From Flabesymbios commensalis (Eukaryota; Annelida; Polychaeta; Terebellida; Flabelligeridae): 64,000 nt of DNA. Shown piece after piece: positions 34,116-44,589 of the stretch. Within the stretch, counting starts at the first letter, position 1. Every line of letters starts with the position of its first letter. The DNA is taken from positions 57,953,123 through 58,017,122 of the forward strand of contig OZ024912.1 of NCBI GenBank assembly GCA_964017125.1. Reading direction: 5' to 3'. The position numbers and the translations under genes are program-made. The notes below the pieces were generated by a model. It was not told where the DNA came from and made no database searches. It saw only the letters and a program-made list of their open reading frames with translations.

Positions 34116-34965
34116 GCAGAGTGTGTTTTTTCGTATTTTTGTCTGTAAAATCAATGTGGTCCGACAATCATGAGGGTAGCCTTGTTTTTGCTGATAAAAG
34201 TTTGTTTCTCTTTTAATTGTGCATGGATAGCATCCCATAAGAATATCTGGGCCGATGTAGAACTGTCATTCTTTTAAAGTATTCTTTTGGAACGAAAAAT
34301 TCAAAATGGCCGCCGTGAAATCAATAAAATTATCATAACTTTCTCGATAATTGAGATAGAGACTTGATTTTTCCACCAAACCTATATTTCTGTTATCAAA
34401 GAATACAATAAAACAAACCATACCTTCCTTTGGCATCATCATCATGCTTAAAATGCTATAATAATACTTATATGACAGATATCGCAGCAGTGTGGATTGC
34501 ATGGTTGTACACCTAATCATTACGCATTACCTATATAATCATTACGCATTTAGTACACATCACCCATAAACTGATAAACGTGACATTTTACATGACTTTG
34601 ACATAACCTTCACATTTATTTTGGGCGGCATCCATGCAAAAAAGCACACCCTCAACCCATGTCAACCTCCATACCCAATTATATATCAATCTTTTGCGAT
34701 GGAAGCCCAAGCTGATGCTACATGCTGCTGCATAATTATAATTTTGCTTGTTCAATTGAGCCTTGAATAATGGGGGTGTAAAGAGGGCAAACATGGGGGC
34801 ATTACCCCTCCCAATATCAGCACTGCCCTAGATTTCCTAAAAATGTGTGCTGAAATGATAACCGACTAAGTATGTGTCACCATCAGTTCTTTCTAATGGA
34901 TGACTGCACCACTGAACAGCTTGAAATTGCTAAAAAGTGCGTATTTTCAATATTTTTTGCGAGTT

Positions 34966-35007
34966 TGACCTTGAAATGACCTTGATGTGACCTTGACATG
35001 ACCTTGG
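34966..35007 (-). promoter_or_regulatory. Four-copy AGGTCA direct-repeat array, 5-bp spacing (DR5-like)
   Basis: TGACCTTG occurs at 34966, 34977, 34988 and 34999, an exact 11-bp step. On the minus strand this is AGGTCA four times with 5-bp spacers, each preceded by TCA or CCA. DR5 AGGTCA is the classic retinoic acid receptor arrangement, and TCAAGGTCA is the extended half-site of ERR/SF-1 receptors. Binding is untested; a chance minisatellite is the alternative. Confidence 0.5.
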
Positions 35008-35490
35008 TGTTAACTACCAGTAAAGCACAATTCGTTCTCATGTTATTATTTGCTCATAAGCTAAGATCCTGCTGGTGTCTTCACACAAATCTGATTCTAG
35101 ATAGTTTAAATTGTAATATTAGCTTTGCCTATTTTTATACAGAATATAGGCCTAATCATTTTTATACTGTCCCATATATGAGAAGCTAAAATCAACTTAC
35201 ATTGTGAGAATGTTTTTTATCGGGTTATCATGGGAGGAAATATTCTCAGTGTATCAAATTATTATTGAAAATGATGTGTACATGTGAGCTGGTACTTTGA
35301 ATGTTACTATAAATGAACGTTTGTGTAAATAGTCAGGGGGGCATTCTGTGTAGCTCGCATATTTAGGGTTTTCTCTGCCACCCTCTGCTATAATCGTGAT
35401 GACCCCAGATATTGATGGCATGCATATTCGGGTACGTGAAAACGCTTGTCGTCTATTTCGATTTTCTTGCAAAAATTTATTTATGGCCAT

Positions 35491-35710
35491 GTTTCCATGA
35501 CAACCCATTTTTGCTTATATGCAACAAAATAGGCCAAAAAAGTCAGACTAGAGAGATGTTGATCTAAAGAATAGAAGCCAAGTGCAATATGTTCACCTTT
35601 ATTTAGTATAAAAGTAATAATAATGCGTTGTTGATAACTAGTTCAGTTACTAGTGTTCCATAATCAACGTTTTTGATAGATTGCCAAGTTATCTCCGTTA
35701 CCATGGATAC
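35491..35710. promoter_or_regulatory. Two X-box-like (RFX) near-matches
   Basis: GTTTCCATGACAAC at 35491-35504 and GTTACCATGGATAC at 35697-35710 each differ slightly from the RFX X-box pattern GTNRCC(N)RGYAAC. Better matches lie at 41209 and 41799. Confidence 0.3.
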
Positions 35711-36439
35711 CGATATATTTCCTTTTGACTTGATGCATTTATCAGACTAAAGTTTATGTAGGTAAATTTGAATTTACCAGTGTCAACCTTCTTTATTTTT
35801 AAATGATGCAAACACTAAATATTATGAATTTGTTTCTACATCATTTTACATTTAATGAATTATGACGTCATAATTAAAAGCGTTTTAGCAATAATGTAAC
35901 GTTCTAAAACGTCATTTATTCCGACGTTTGGAAGTGCCACCATTACTATAATTTCGATTTTCTAAAATATTTTAAATACTACTGGTCGTATCAAATAAAG
36001 TAATATATGTAATCTAATATTTCCGTGGTCCAGGATTCCGATAAAACCGGTCTCAGAGCTTTAAAGATAGTGAAATACAACTTTTGAATATAAAATAATA
36101 TGAGTAGTTTCCATCACAGTGCCATTTACTTTTAATGGTATTATATTATACAATGTCACGATGGGGCAATGTCGGGAACATATATTGTAATTGCAATGTC
36201 AAGATATGACATTACAATCTCAAAACATGGATCTCAATGTCAATTAAATTATGTTATATGATCCAATGATAATAAATTTTAACATGTTAATATCAACATA
36301 GGGCATCCCGATGCATCCCAATGTTTAACTATGAAAATGATATGCTAATTATGGAATTTACATTATGGCAAAATTATAATAAAATTATATATTTTTTAAA
36401 TATAATGACAATGTCAATGTATGGCAATGAAATGAAAAT

Positions 36440-36612
36440 GAAATGAATGGGATTTTAGGCCAACTTTCACATTACGAGTGAGCGGGAAAGAAATATTTTG
36501 TTTCTTTGAAACTCGAAGGCCAATGTGGGGTTCGAAACCGCAATCTCCCGACTTTCCAAGCATACAGCTTTAACCACTGTAATAAGGGCCCCAGTGCCCT
36601 CAATCTGTGGCA
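36440..36612 (-). mobile_element. tRNA-derived SINE (minus)
   Basis: On the minus strand a tRNA-like head reads TTACAGTGGTTAAAGC (A-box region) and GCGGTTTCGAACCCC (B-box region), about 50 nt apart, followed by CATTGGCCTTCGAG. A real tRNA gene is unlikely because the cloverleaf is not symmetrical and a related head occurs at 40740-40805. Confidence 0.65.
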
Positions 36613-36719
36613 TCACAATAACAATGTATGCCATCACATGATTTCATGACATTGCATTTCAGTTATGAAAATGTGATATAATGCTATAAATGTTGTGTTT
36701 CAGTCAATTCACATGCACC

Positions 36720-37065
36720 ATGACAGGATCGCGCCCAAAATGTTTCTTCCCCGCCCACTCGTAAAGATTCAATATTGTTGGGAGTCTATATGACCGACAT
36801 ACCCAGGGAGCCCAAGGGGTTTTAGGGACATGGCGTGCTGTAAAGGTTGGCCGGTGGAAATCATCTCTACATATAGACACGAACACAACCTGGGTGGACA
36901 ACCTTGCAAATAATTTGCAGGAAATGCACAAAAAGCGAAAATGCAAGATGGCAGCCATAAATGCCTGGTTTATATAACTTTTGAACGATGTGTTCAAATG
37001 TAATGTGTGACACATCGTTTCTAATGGTTTTCGGTGTGCCAAGTCCATTTTTGGCAATATTTCAT
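36720..37065 (+). repeat. Dispersed repeat, inverted partner at 40262-40745
   Basis: Shared runs (inverted) include GGAAATGCACAAAAAGC, AAGGTTGGCCGGTGGAAAT, GTGCCAAGTCCATTT, CACAACCTGGGTGGACAACC and ACTCGTAAAGATTCAATA. No coding pattern is seen. Confidence 0.75.
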
Positions 37066-37097
37066 TAATTTATGCCATTCTTAGGTTGTTTATGTGA

Positions 37098-37109
37098 AGG
37101 TCAAGGTCA
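37098..37109 (+). promoter_or_regulatory. AGGTCA direct repeat without spacer
   Basis: AGGTCAAGGTCA gives two nuclear-receptor half-sites back to back (DR0), in a gene-free region. It may be chance. Confidence 0.25.
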
Positions 37110-37979
37110 AATTCAGTTTTTAAATAGGCCTGACTCGCGGCGTATTTGGAAGCAAAACTAAAACAAAAATATATTTTGAAATATTGCGACTTTAGCTATA
37201 GTTAATATTGCAACAGAAAAGAGCTGATTTGTTGCACAACACTAAGCAATGGTATAGGCACAAAGTGGGTATAGGGTACTTAGCAACATGGCTAATGCAC
37301 ATCAGCTATCTGGCAATAGAGAGTTTGATTAGATCAAATCTTGGGTTGAATGGAGTTACCCGCTTACTATTGCTAGTCTGCTACTCGACTCGAAAGTAGC
37401 GGAGTGGAGCAATATGACAAGGCATCCAGCATTACATTGCTCAGTGACATACACGTACATAGGGTAAATTTCCCAGGGACGCCTTGAGCCCCTTATAGAA
37501 TGAGTGAGGGGACCTCTCAGTAACCCTTCTTTCCAAACCACCAACCACCATCTCGTCATCAGCTCATCATTTACAATCAAACGAATTAATATAAGGTTAT
37601 GAAGTTGAGAATATCATAATTATCTGATCTCTTAGGTCCATACCTCCAACTGGAACAAAAACGAGGTAGTTATGGCATTGCTATGGATGATACAAATTTC
37701 TGCTGGTTGGGCTGCTGTAAATATTGTCATTTTAAAAAATGAATGTATAGGAAAAACCGGTAACCCCATCACCAATTTCTCAGTTTGCAAAATCTACTGT
37801 TGTGAGCGTACTCAAAGATTATACCAAAAATTATATCAGGCAGTACTGTCTTGCCAAAATAAAATTAGAATACTGCAGCAATTGTGGATGCAATGTATGC
37901 TATTTGTCGGTGATCGTTTCATAGATAAAGATACATTACGCTATTTCAAAACTTTGGATGTAATAGCAGATATATCTGG

Positions 37980-38951
37980 TAGGGGAGAACACCCTTAAGC
38001 GCACCCCCTAACTAAAAAGGGGTGAATATCTTTATAACATGATTGAAACAACATGACCACATTGGCAGTTGGTCCGGATTCTGATAAAATATAATTCCTA
38101 TTTTTTTCTGTATGATAAAGCCATTTCTACTCATTTTATTTGAAAAAAACACTTTTTCAGCAAAGGGGGCGCTTTGGGTGCACTGTGCACAAAGCGCACC
38201 CCCAGTGTTCTTAAAGGGCACCCCCTAATGTTCAGTGGTTGTTATACGTCCTAAAGCGCACCTCCTGTACCGATACATGTAGGGACAATATAAAATTATA
38301 TTTCAGTTAGATTATGAATAAACATAACCAAAATAATATTTTTGTCATTTTTTTACCCTAAATTTCCATGAAATATAATATAGTATATATAGGCCCAGTT
38401 TAGTCATTTTGACGGAAAGTTGCCGGACACAACTGGCTGGCTGTCACTAATCATTCACATGGACAGGGCGGTGCGCTTTAGGACAAGCTCATATCCTAAA
38501 GGAGACAGATGCTCCCAAAGCGCACCAGGGGGGTGCGCTTTGGCAGCAAGTTGGGGGTGCGCTTTGAGCACACTGGACATTATTTATTAAAATGATTTTT
38601 GGATCACAGGGTTGACCCACGTTGACTGATTGTTAGCTCTAGCTAATCAAGAAAAGGCCAATCTACATTGTGTTTTTTCAATTTTTTTGTTATCTATAAT
38701 ACTCTTTATGTAATCACACAATATCTACACTCACAAAATTATAAGAAAAAGAGTGATTTTAACTGTTATTCTCTTGCGTCCTTCTCGCGTGTGTAGCGTC
38801 CTTGCTATTAAGTGCCCAAGTTCAAGGACACACTACTTTATTATCTTCTCCAATTATGAAGTCAATATGACGTCACTTTCACAGAAATATTAAGAAAAAA
38901 ACCAAAAGGTGCGCTTAGGGAACAGGGTGCGCTTTAGGGTGTTCTCCCCTA
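37980..38951. mobile_element. 972-bp non-autonomous DNA element with TIRs and subterminal GCGCACC repeats
   Basis: The ends TAGGGGAGAACACCCTTAAG and, inverted, TAGGGGAGAACACCCTAAAG match over about 27 bp with one mismatch. Inside each end the word GTGCGCTTT / AAAGCGCAC recurs at least eight times (38190-38270 and 38465-38575 are the densest). No ORF longer than noise is present. A TA target (Tc1/mariner-like) is possible because both ends carry TA, but the superfamily is uncertain. The repeated words are a good candidate for transposase binding sites. Confidence 0.85.
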
Positions 38952-39094
38952 ATAGTGAGTCAGGCAGCGATTAATCTCAGTGGGTGTTATCTGCGTTCTG
39001 TTCTTGTTCACATTAGCCGATCCAACGCATTGTTTATATAACTTTATTTCTGTAATACTAGTCAAAAGTAATTTAATTTTCGCTTCATCGCACC

Positions 39095-39180
39095 ATCCCT
39101 TCCTCAGCAGGTGTTCCTGGTCCAGCTTAGCCTCTAAGTGCACAAAAGTGGCCTACGGCGGCCTACGGCCCATTAATTTA
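39095..39180 (+). mobile_element. SINE 3' module fragment
   Basis: CAGGTGTTCCTGGTCCAGCT, then TAGCCTCTAAGTGCACAAAA and GTGGCCTACGG, with a small GGCCTACGGC duplication, then CCCATTAATTTATTTTGAT. It is the same 3' module as at 16076. Confidence 0.6.
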
Positions 39181-39499
39181 TTTTGATATCAAAGACATAG
39201 TTTCAGAGAGCAGGCTTATCATATAAATAATCTTACTTCTCATTACTTTCAGCAGCTAGTCAGTTATTCTGTGATATTCCCATTTGATGCTATACTTGTA
39301 TGTGTTAATATGAACGTTTAATTATTGTTAAAATTATTATTAGCCGAGAAACAAGCATAGTGTAGATTTCTGAAATCATAATTACTAATGTATACAATCA
39401 TGGGCGTAGTCAGTTGAATATAGTCGACTATGAAATACCAAGCGATCTGTGGGCACTACTGTCAACATTTTGTTTTTTGACATTTTGTCAGGTGTTCAA

Positions 39500-39660
39500 T
39501 TGTGGGGAGCCGCCGTGACCGTTAGGTAGCGTGTTCGGCCTCAGACCGCCAGGGTTCGAATTTCGAATCCTGTGTCTGGAGGGCAGGGTCATCTCACCAT
39601 CCGAGGATCCCATGGCCCAGTTTAGCCTATATGTGCACAAAGGTTCATGGTCAGGTGATC
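39500..39660 (+). mobile_element. tRNA-derived SINE (plus)
   Basis: The head has GTTAGGTAGCGTGTTCGGCC (A-box region) and CCAGGGTTCGAATTTCGAAT (B-box region), then a CTGTGTCTGGAGGGCAGGGT linker and the shared 3' module CATGGCCCAGTTTAGCCTAT ATGTGCACAAA. The head is well kept, so this is the best SINE in the window. Confidence 0.75.
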
Positions 39661-40261
39661 AGATTTGTGGATATAGATACATTTTTACAATGCATTGCAT
39701 TTCATATGCTAATCACTTTTGAGAAAGAACATTTAGGTAAGTCTTGTTATTTGATAAAAAGCGAGACTTGTATATTAACTATAATTATTGTTTCCTTAAA
39801 CAATATTACACAATATGTCAGATTTTTTTCTCTTGAAAGAGCGTAGATTTTCATTTTCTTAAATTAATTTGATAACATGAAGAATGATTCAGTGGTTTTG
39901 CACGTGTATCTATGACAGGTCGTTGCAATTTGAACACTTTTATTATAAATAGCTTATATAACTTATACAACTTTTGGTTGACTTTATCTTTGCTGACTAT
40001 TTGCGTTTCTATGTTTATTTGATTAAACATAATAAGACAACATTGACTTGTTTGATTTTGATGTCACTTATTCTTTACAGGGAGATTACAACGATGACGC
40101 TAGTCATTTATCAAAAGTGTTTTAATATAAAAAAATCACATTAATTGTACTATGCATTACTAAAACATCAGAGATATATGTCAGATAATTATTGTGGCAA
40201 AATATATCGCTGAATTAGTACTCACACAACCTAAATATGCCCACAATCAATTAAATAGTAT

Positions 40262-40805
40262 CAGAAATGGACTTGGCACGCAGAAAACCCTTAGAAACCA
40301 TATGTCACACATAAAATTCGAAGAAACACTTGAAAAGTTATACGTATGAGATATTTATGGCGGCCATCATGGATTTTTGCTTTTTGTGCATTTCCTGCAA
40401 AAAAATTGCAAGGTTGTCCACCTAGGTTGTGTTCCTAAATATCTGTAGAAATAATTTCCATCGGCCAACCTTTTACAGCAGGCCATGTCTGTTTTCCTGA
40501 AAAATGGTGGTCTGGCCCCCTTGGTAACAGCGGTAACCACAGTAGCGTGCTCGGCCTCAGACCGTCAGGGCTGTAATTTCGAAGACTGTGTCTGGAGGGA
40601 AGTGTCATCTCATTCGTCTCACGATCCTCAGGAGATTCTCCTGGCCCAGTTTAGCCTATATGTGCACATGGTGGCTCCCCACACTATTGAATCTTTACGA
40701 GTTGGGGGAAAGAAACGTTGTGTTTTCTTGAAGGCCAGAGTGAGGTTCGAACCCGCGCAGGCAGCTTTAACCAGGCAGCTTTAACCACTGTACCAGGGTC
40801 CCCGC
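40262..40805. mobile_element. Composite: dispersed repeat plus two opposing SINE heads
   Basis: 40262-40490 and 40675-40745 are the inverted partner of 36720-37065. Between them, 40510-40672 is a plus-strand SINE (AGTAGCGTGCTCGGCCTCAG; CTCCTGGCCCAGTTTAGCCT). At 40740-40805 a minus-strand head reads CCCTGGTACAGTGGTTAAAG and GGGTTCGAACCTC. A CAGGCAGCTTTAACC segment is duplicated. The SINE therefore sits inside the dispersed repeat. Confidence 0.65.
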
Positions 40806-41208
40806 GTTCAGTAGCATCAAACCATAAATAAATAATACAGTGCATTTCTGCTCACACCCATATATATGACTTGTGAGATCTTTATAATTACATCACCGTA
40901 AAATTTCAAGAAAACATGAGTTTCTGAATGTTTTATAGCTCTATGACTGGCTTTATCGTAATCCTTGTCTACTTTTTGTAATGGCGTAATTTTCGTGAAT
41001 TTATATAAATGACGATATATGACTCTACGCTATTACATTGTGCTAATAATTATGACGTCACAAAGTCACGTTATATTACATAACAGCAAATAACGTTTAT
41101 CACGTATTGTGTGTTCGAGCGAAAATACTGGATGACTTACAATTTATGCAAATCGTCCTTCAAATGTAGATATTTTGACATAATTATGGAAATGAATATG
41201 ATATAGTG

Positions 41209-41222
41209 GTAACCATGGTAAC
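41209..41222 (+). promoter_or_regulatory. X-box (RFX-type) full match
   Basis: GTAACCATGGTAAC fits GTNRCC-N2-RGYAAC exactly. The identical 14-mer is on the opposite strand at 41799-41812. No gene start is recognisable nearby. Confidence 0.45.
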
Positions 41223-41420
41223 GTAAATAATTAGAACACAATTTAAACTGGCATAATTAAACGGGGGATTATCAAGCATCAGAGACGAAAGTAGTCATTT
41301 GGAACTTTTTTTTGTGATATTATTACTGATTTTAATAATGACACGAATAGCCTAGTAATACAGGTGTTAAATGGAACATATTTTCTCGTAAATGTCGTGA
41401 ACAGCATACATTTCAGATCG

Positions 41421-41434
41421 GTTGTCATGGTAAC
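41421..41434 (+). promoter_or_regulatory. X-box-like near-match
   Basis: GTTGTCATGGTAAC differs from the X-box pattern by one position. It lies between the two full matches at 41209 and 41799. Confidence 0.3.
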
Positions 41435-41613
41435 AGTGACTGACAGGTCGCGTTTGAGCATATACATATTTTTTGGATATATTGAACTTCAACATAGGGC
41501 AAATCCGTGTAATACTTTCCATGCATGACATTCCGTGCATGACAACAACTGTAAAATGTTTTAAAATGTATAAAAACGTGTGAAAATATTAATCTTCGTG
41601 ATATAAGTAAATT

Positions 41614-41631
41614 TGACCTTGCCGTGACCTT
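41614..41631 (-). promoter_or_regulatory. Second AGGTCA DR5-like pair
   Basis: TGACCTTG at 41614 and TGACCTTC at 41625 repeat the 11-bp step of the array at 34966. Confidence 0.35.
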
Positions 41632-41798
41632 CAAAATGTTGCAACATCCTAATTTTGTACATAGTAGGGCCTACAAAGCCTTACTGATTCCAACAAGGTA
41701 TCACAAGATAGAATATATTGATAAATGCTATCGCTGTGTGTTTTTGACTACACCACCCACTTTTTTATTCACACTAAAAGGGTGAAAATAGCTATTCT

Positions 41799-41812
41799 GT
41801 TACCATGGTTAC
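41799..41812 (-). promoter_or_regulatory. X-box (RFX-type) full match, opposite strand
   Basis: GTTACCATGGTTAC here is the reverse complement of the 14-mer at 41209-41222, so the two form an inverted pair about 580 bp apart. Confidence 0.45.
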
Positions 41813-42314
41813 CAACACCATTTACATATCTTTGGCAAAAGAGTTGGCTATGACGACAAGCATTTTCATACGCCCAAGAGACAGGTCTATCAGAATATAT
41901 ATGTATCACGTGTATAGCAGAGATGGTCTCACTATCCAAATTTCACCTCCTTGGCCCCCTGACTAAAATATAATGTGATGAAATATGTGACGTTCATCAC
42001 AGAAACGCCTATATTTACACAATTGTTATGCATATTTAGCGAGAAATAGAAAGATGTCATATAAAAAATTGAGTTTAAATATGTTTAAAACTAAAATAAT
42101 CAAATTTAGACTGTTTTATTATGTGGAGTAACACAAATAGAACATATATTTTTTTCAATGTGGGTACCTTGAATTTGGTTGTTAAAAAAAGTGTTAAAGA
42201 ATCATTCAGCTTCAAAACGCGCATGCCTGGGACGGTCAAGTGTAGGCCAACAGTAGCCTATTGAGTACAGATTGACGGCATTAATATAGCCACTGAACTG
42301 ATTACAAGATACTA

Positions 42315-42540
42315 CTAAAACTAGACATTGATCCAATGCTGTTTTAATGTTAGGCCAACGTCTGCGACGCTGGCCCAACATTAAACCAACATTAGATAAA
42401 TGTACAATGTTTGAGAGAAAGTCCTCCTGCCCAGCAAACGCAAGACATTTGTATGACATTTATGCAATGTAGGCCCAACGTCTTCGACGCTGGTCCAACA
42501 TTGCATAAAGTCATACAAATGTTTTGTGTTTACTGGGTGA
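42315..42540. mobile_element. Two CAGCAAACAC-type MITEs side by side, one of each subtype
   Basis: 42315-42415 is a worn TTGATCCAATG-subtype copy (TTAGGCCAACGTCTGCGACG and its inverse). 42433-42540 is a well-kept ACATTTGT-subtype copy (CCCAGCAAACGCAAGACATT to TTTTGTGTTTACTGGG). The spacing (17 bp) resembles the pairs at 13671 and 26228. Confidence 0.8.
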
Positions 42541-42599
42541 CAATACATTCAAGCTTGGGGGTCAAGCAGTTTCCAAATCCCCGCAGTAATACAGTCAGT

Positions 42600-43340
42600 T
42601 TGTTTGCAAGTGGGCGACCAAGTAGGGGCAAAAGACAAGGGCTTTGAATTATTACCTCATAGATGTCGCTCAAGTATATATGAACTTGCTGTGATTTGAG
42701 AACTTGCTCTTAATGAGGCTTTGGGTATGAAACGCATATTTAGTATTATTATGGAATAGGGCCTTGGCTTACCCACGGGCACTATTGCCTTCTGGGGGAC
42801 CCTTGTCCCGGCGAATTTTGACAGTTGACTACACCTTTAATGTCGTCTCACTTTGATATGTTTGAACTCTTTATGTCAACTTGTATATCAAATTATGATA
42901 TTGCAGGGCATATACGTGATAACCCCCCCCCCCCCTCAGTCCCTATTAAGCACACGCGTTTAAACAAATGTTTCGTGTTGGTTGAAATATAACTAATATC
43001 CATTCTTATGATGCAACTGTTTTTAATCGCATTCAAATCGCATTCAAATTGACTGTGAGTTAAAATCATCAGTCGAGCTATGGGATTTCATGAATTCTCA
43101 GCTGTCGCACATTATAAAGTCTGTATAGATATGCAATGTATATGGCGCTTTAATTCAATATTAATATACATGTAGTATGCTGTATGCGGCTCTGAGCCGC
43201 GTTTTTCATCATTTACCTTAACTGAGACATGTTGGCTGAGTTCAGATTCGAATTCCAGACATAGTTTTTTATAAAAACTGCAGTATCGTGCTAAATGATT
43301 AGAAGCTCTTTCTCAGTTTTCCATCAGACAATAAGGTTTT
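42600..43340. other. AT-rich stretch with C-tract, no recognisable gene
   Basis: It contains a run of about 15 C at 42926-42940. Nothing else stands out. Confidence 0.4.
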
Positions 43341-43345
43341 GGGCC

Positions 43346-43480
43346 CAAGTCCTGTATTCTACCCCCCCCCCCCCCCGCAATTCTAATAACAACTGAATGA
43401 CGGCGGTGATGGTCGATCTCGTCATGTGACAGGCTGAACCACTCTTCGATTGGTCGGGGGTAGAATACACGACTTGGACC
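43346..43480. repeat. Inverted repeat with C/G tracts
   Basis: CCAAGTCCTGTATTCTACCC and GGGTAGAATACACGACTTGG face each other about 100 bp apart; the left arm ends in about 17 C. Probably a small MITE; only one copy noticed. Confidence 0.6.
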
Positions 43481-43638
43481 AGATTTTGTGGGGAAAGTTT
43501 TATCAAATGGGATTGTGCAGTTCTCTAAAAGTCCAACCACTTACTCCCATAATGATATTTTACACCAATGAAATTTCTCTCAATCATGTTATTCTTCTCA
43601 CTGAGTTTTTTTTCTAGCTGGTAATGACTGACGATTGC

Positions 43639-43722
43639 ATATCGTCGCCTCGGAGCTAAAGGATCCTATCTGACACTCGTCAGAGTGGCAGATAGGATCC
43701 TTTAGCTCCGAGGCGACGATAT
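43639..43722. repeat. Perfect 34-bp-arm hairpin with GTGGCAG core
   Basis: Arms 43639-43672 and 43689-43722 are perfectly complementary (outer ATATCGTCGCCTCGGAGC; inner GGATCCTATCTG). After one mismatch the pairing resumes for five more bases (CACTC / GAGTG) around a 4-nt loop. Long perfect palindromes decay quickly, so this one looks recent. Confidence 0.95.
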
Positions 43723-44310
43723 ATTGTCTGAATGTGCAGACATCTTTCATGTGATAATTATTGTTCATTGTGTGATGGTATTTCTCCTGACAGGCATAAA
43801 CACCTATTTCCACAAATGAGACGTGAGATAGTGTAGGTCTAGGCCTTTTTATAATATCGGAGTGCATGGACTTTCAAGAGTATATGCTGACCTGGAGAAA
43901 ATTTCATATCTTTACTTTAAGTAAATCTACAGTTGTCCTTTTGGTGTTGTGAATGGCTAACATTTCTGAATGAACACATATCAATCTGCCATTAATATTT
44001 AATTTTCCGCTTTCATCCACATAAAAAGAGTTGTTTTGTTATACCATAGATAAGATACAAACAATTACAACAATATTTGCGAGTTTCCACATTATTGTTG
44101 CGTATCATTTTTTATATATATTTTTTTCCATCACTTAACGCGTATTTGTTTGTACTTTTACAATTTTTTTTGAAATATAATATATATATATAGATATTAA
44201 ATACCTATTTATATAATGTAATATATTTTCTATGTAAGTAATAAATTATATTCACGATAGCAAGAACATTGCTTTATTAGTTGAAAAGATTTTTATAATA
44301 AATATAGTAT

Positions 44311-44577
44311 TTATCTCGTGTCCTTGAATAGCCCTTATACAAAATTGTAGATGTCATATCTGTCATGTCACACGTAGATGTAAACATTTGCATATAATCT
44401 TCGACACTGGTGTCATTAAATTATGATGTGTCGGACTGTAAAGTATCAATGGAGGACACTGTAAACTATGTAGGTGCGGGGGCGTTTTGAAATGTGTTCA
44501 TTTATATATTCATAACAACAAAAAGGAGATACAATTTTCGTCAGATCAGAAATAAACTTTCCTCATAAGTCTATATT
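44311..44577 (+). repeat. Diverged repeat R, part 1; inverted partner at 52032-52300
   Basis: ATCTCGTGTCCTTGAATAGC and TCATATCTGTCAT, CACGTAGATGTA, AAACATTTGCATAT and ATTAAATTATGATGTG all occur inverted, in the same order, at 52032-52300. Identity is roughly 75-80 percent by eye with indels. Confidence 0.75.
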
Positions 44578-44589
44578 ATATCCGATATC

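Noticed and set aside
37672-37998. 108-codon open frame as a gene
   Set aside because: No recognised domain, no supporting splice sites, and its end runs into the TIR of the 972-bp element.
39510-39570. tRNA gene
   Set aside because: A- and B-box-like words are present, but the arms do not pair as a cloverleaf and the 3' part continues into a repeated SINE module.
40740-40805. tRNA gene on the minus strand
   Set aside because: Same reasoning: the head is repeated at 36518-36600, contains an internal duplication and lacks a clean acceptor stem.
42926-43377. C-tracts as functional i-motif or promoter elements
   Set aside because: The C-runs at 32334, 42926 and 43361 are homopolymer slippage sites with no gene start beside them.
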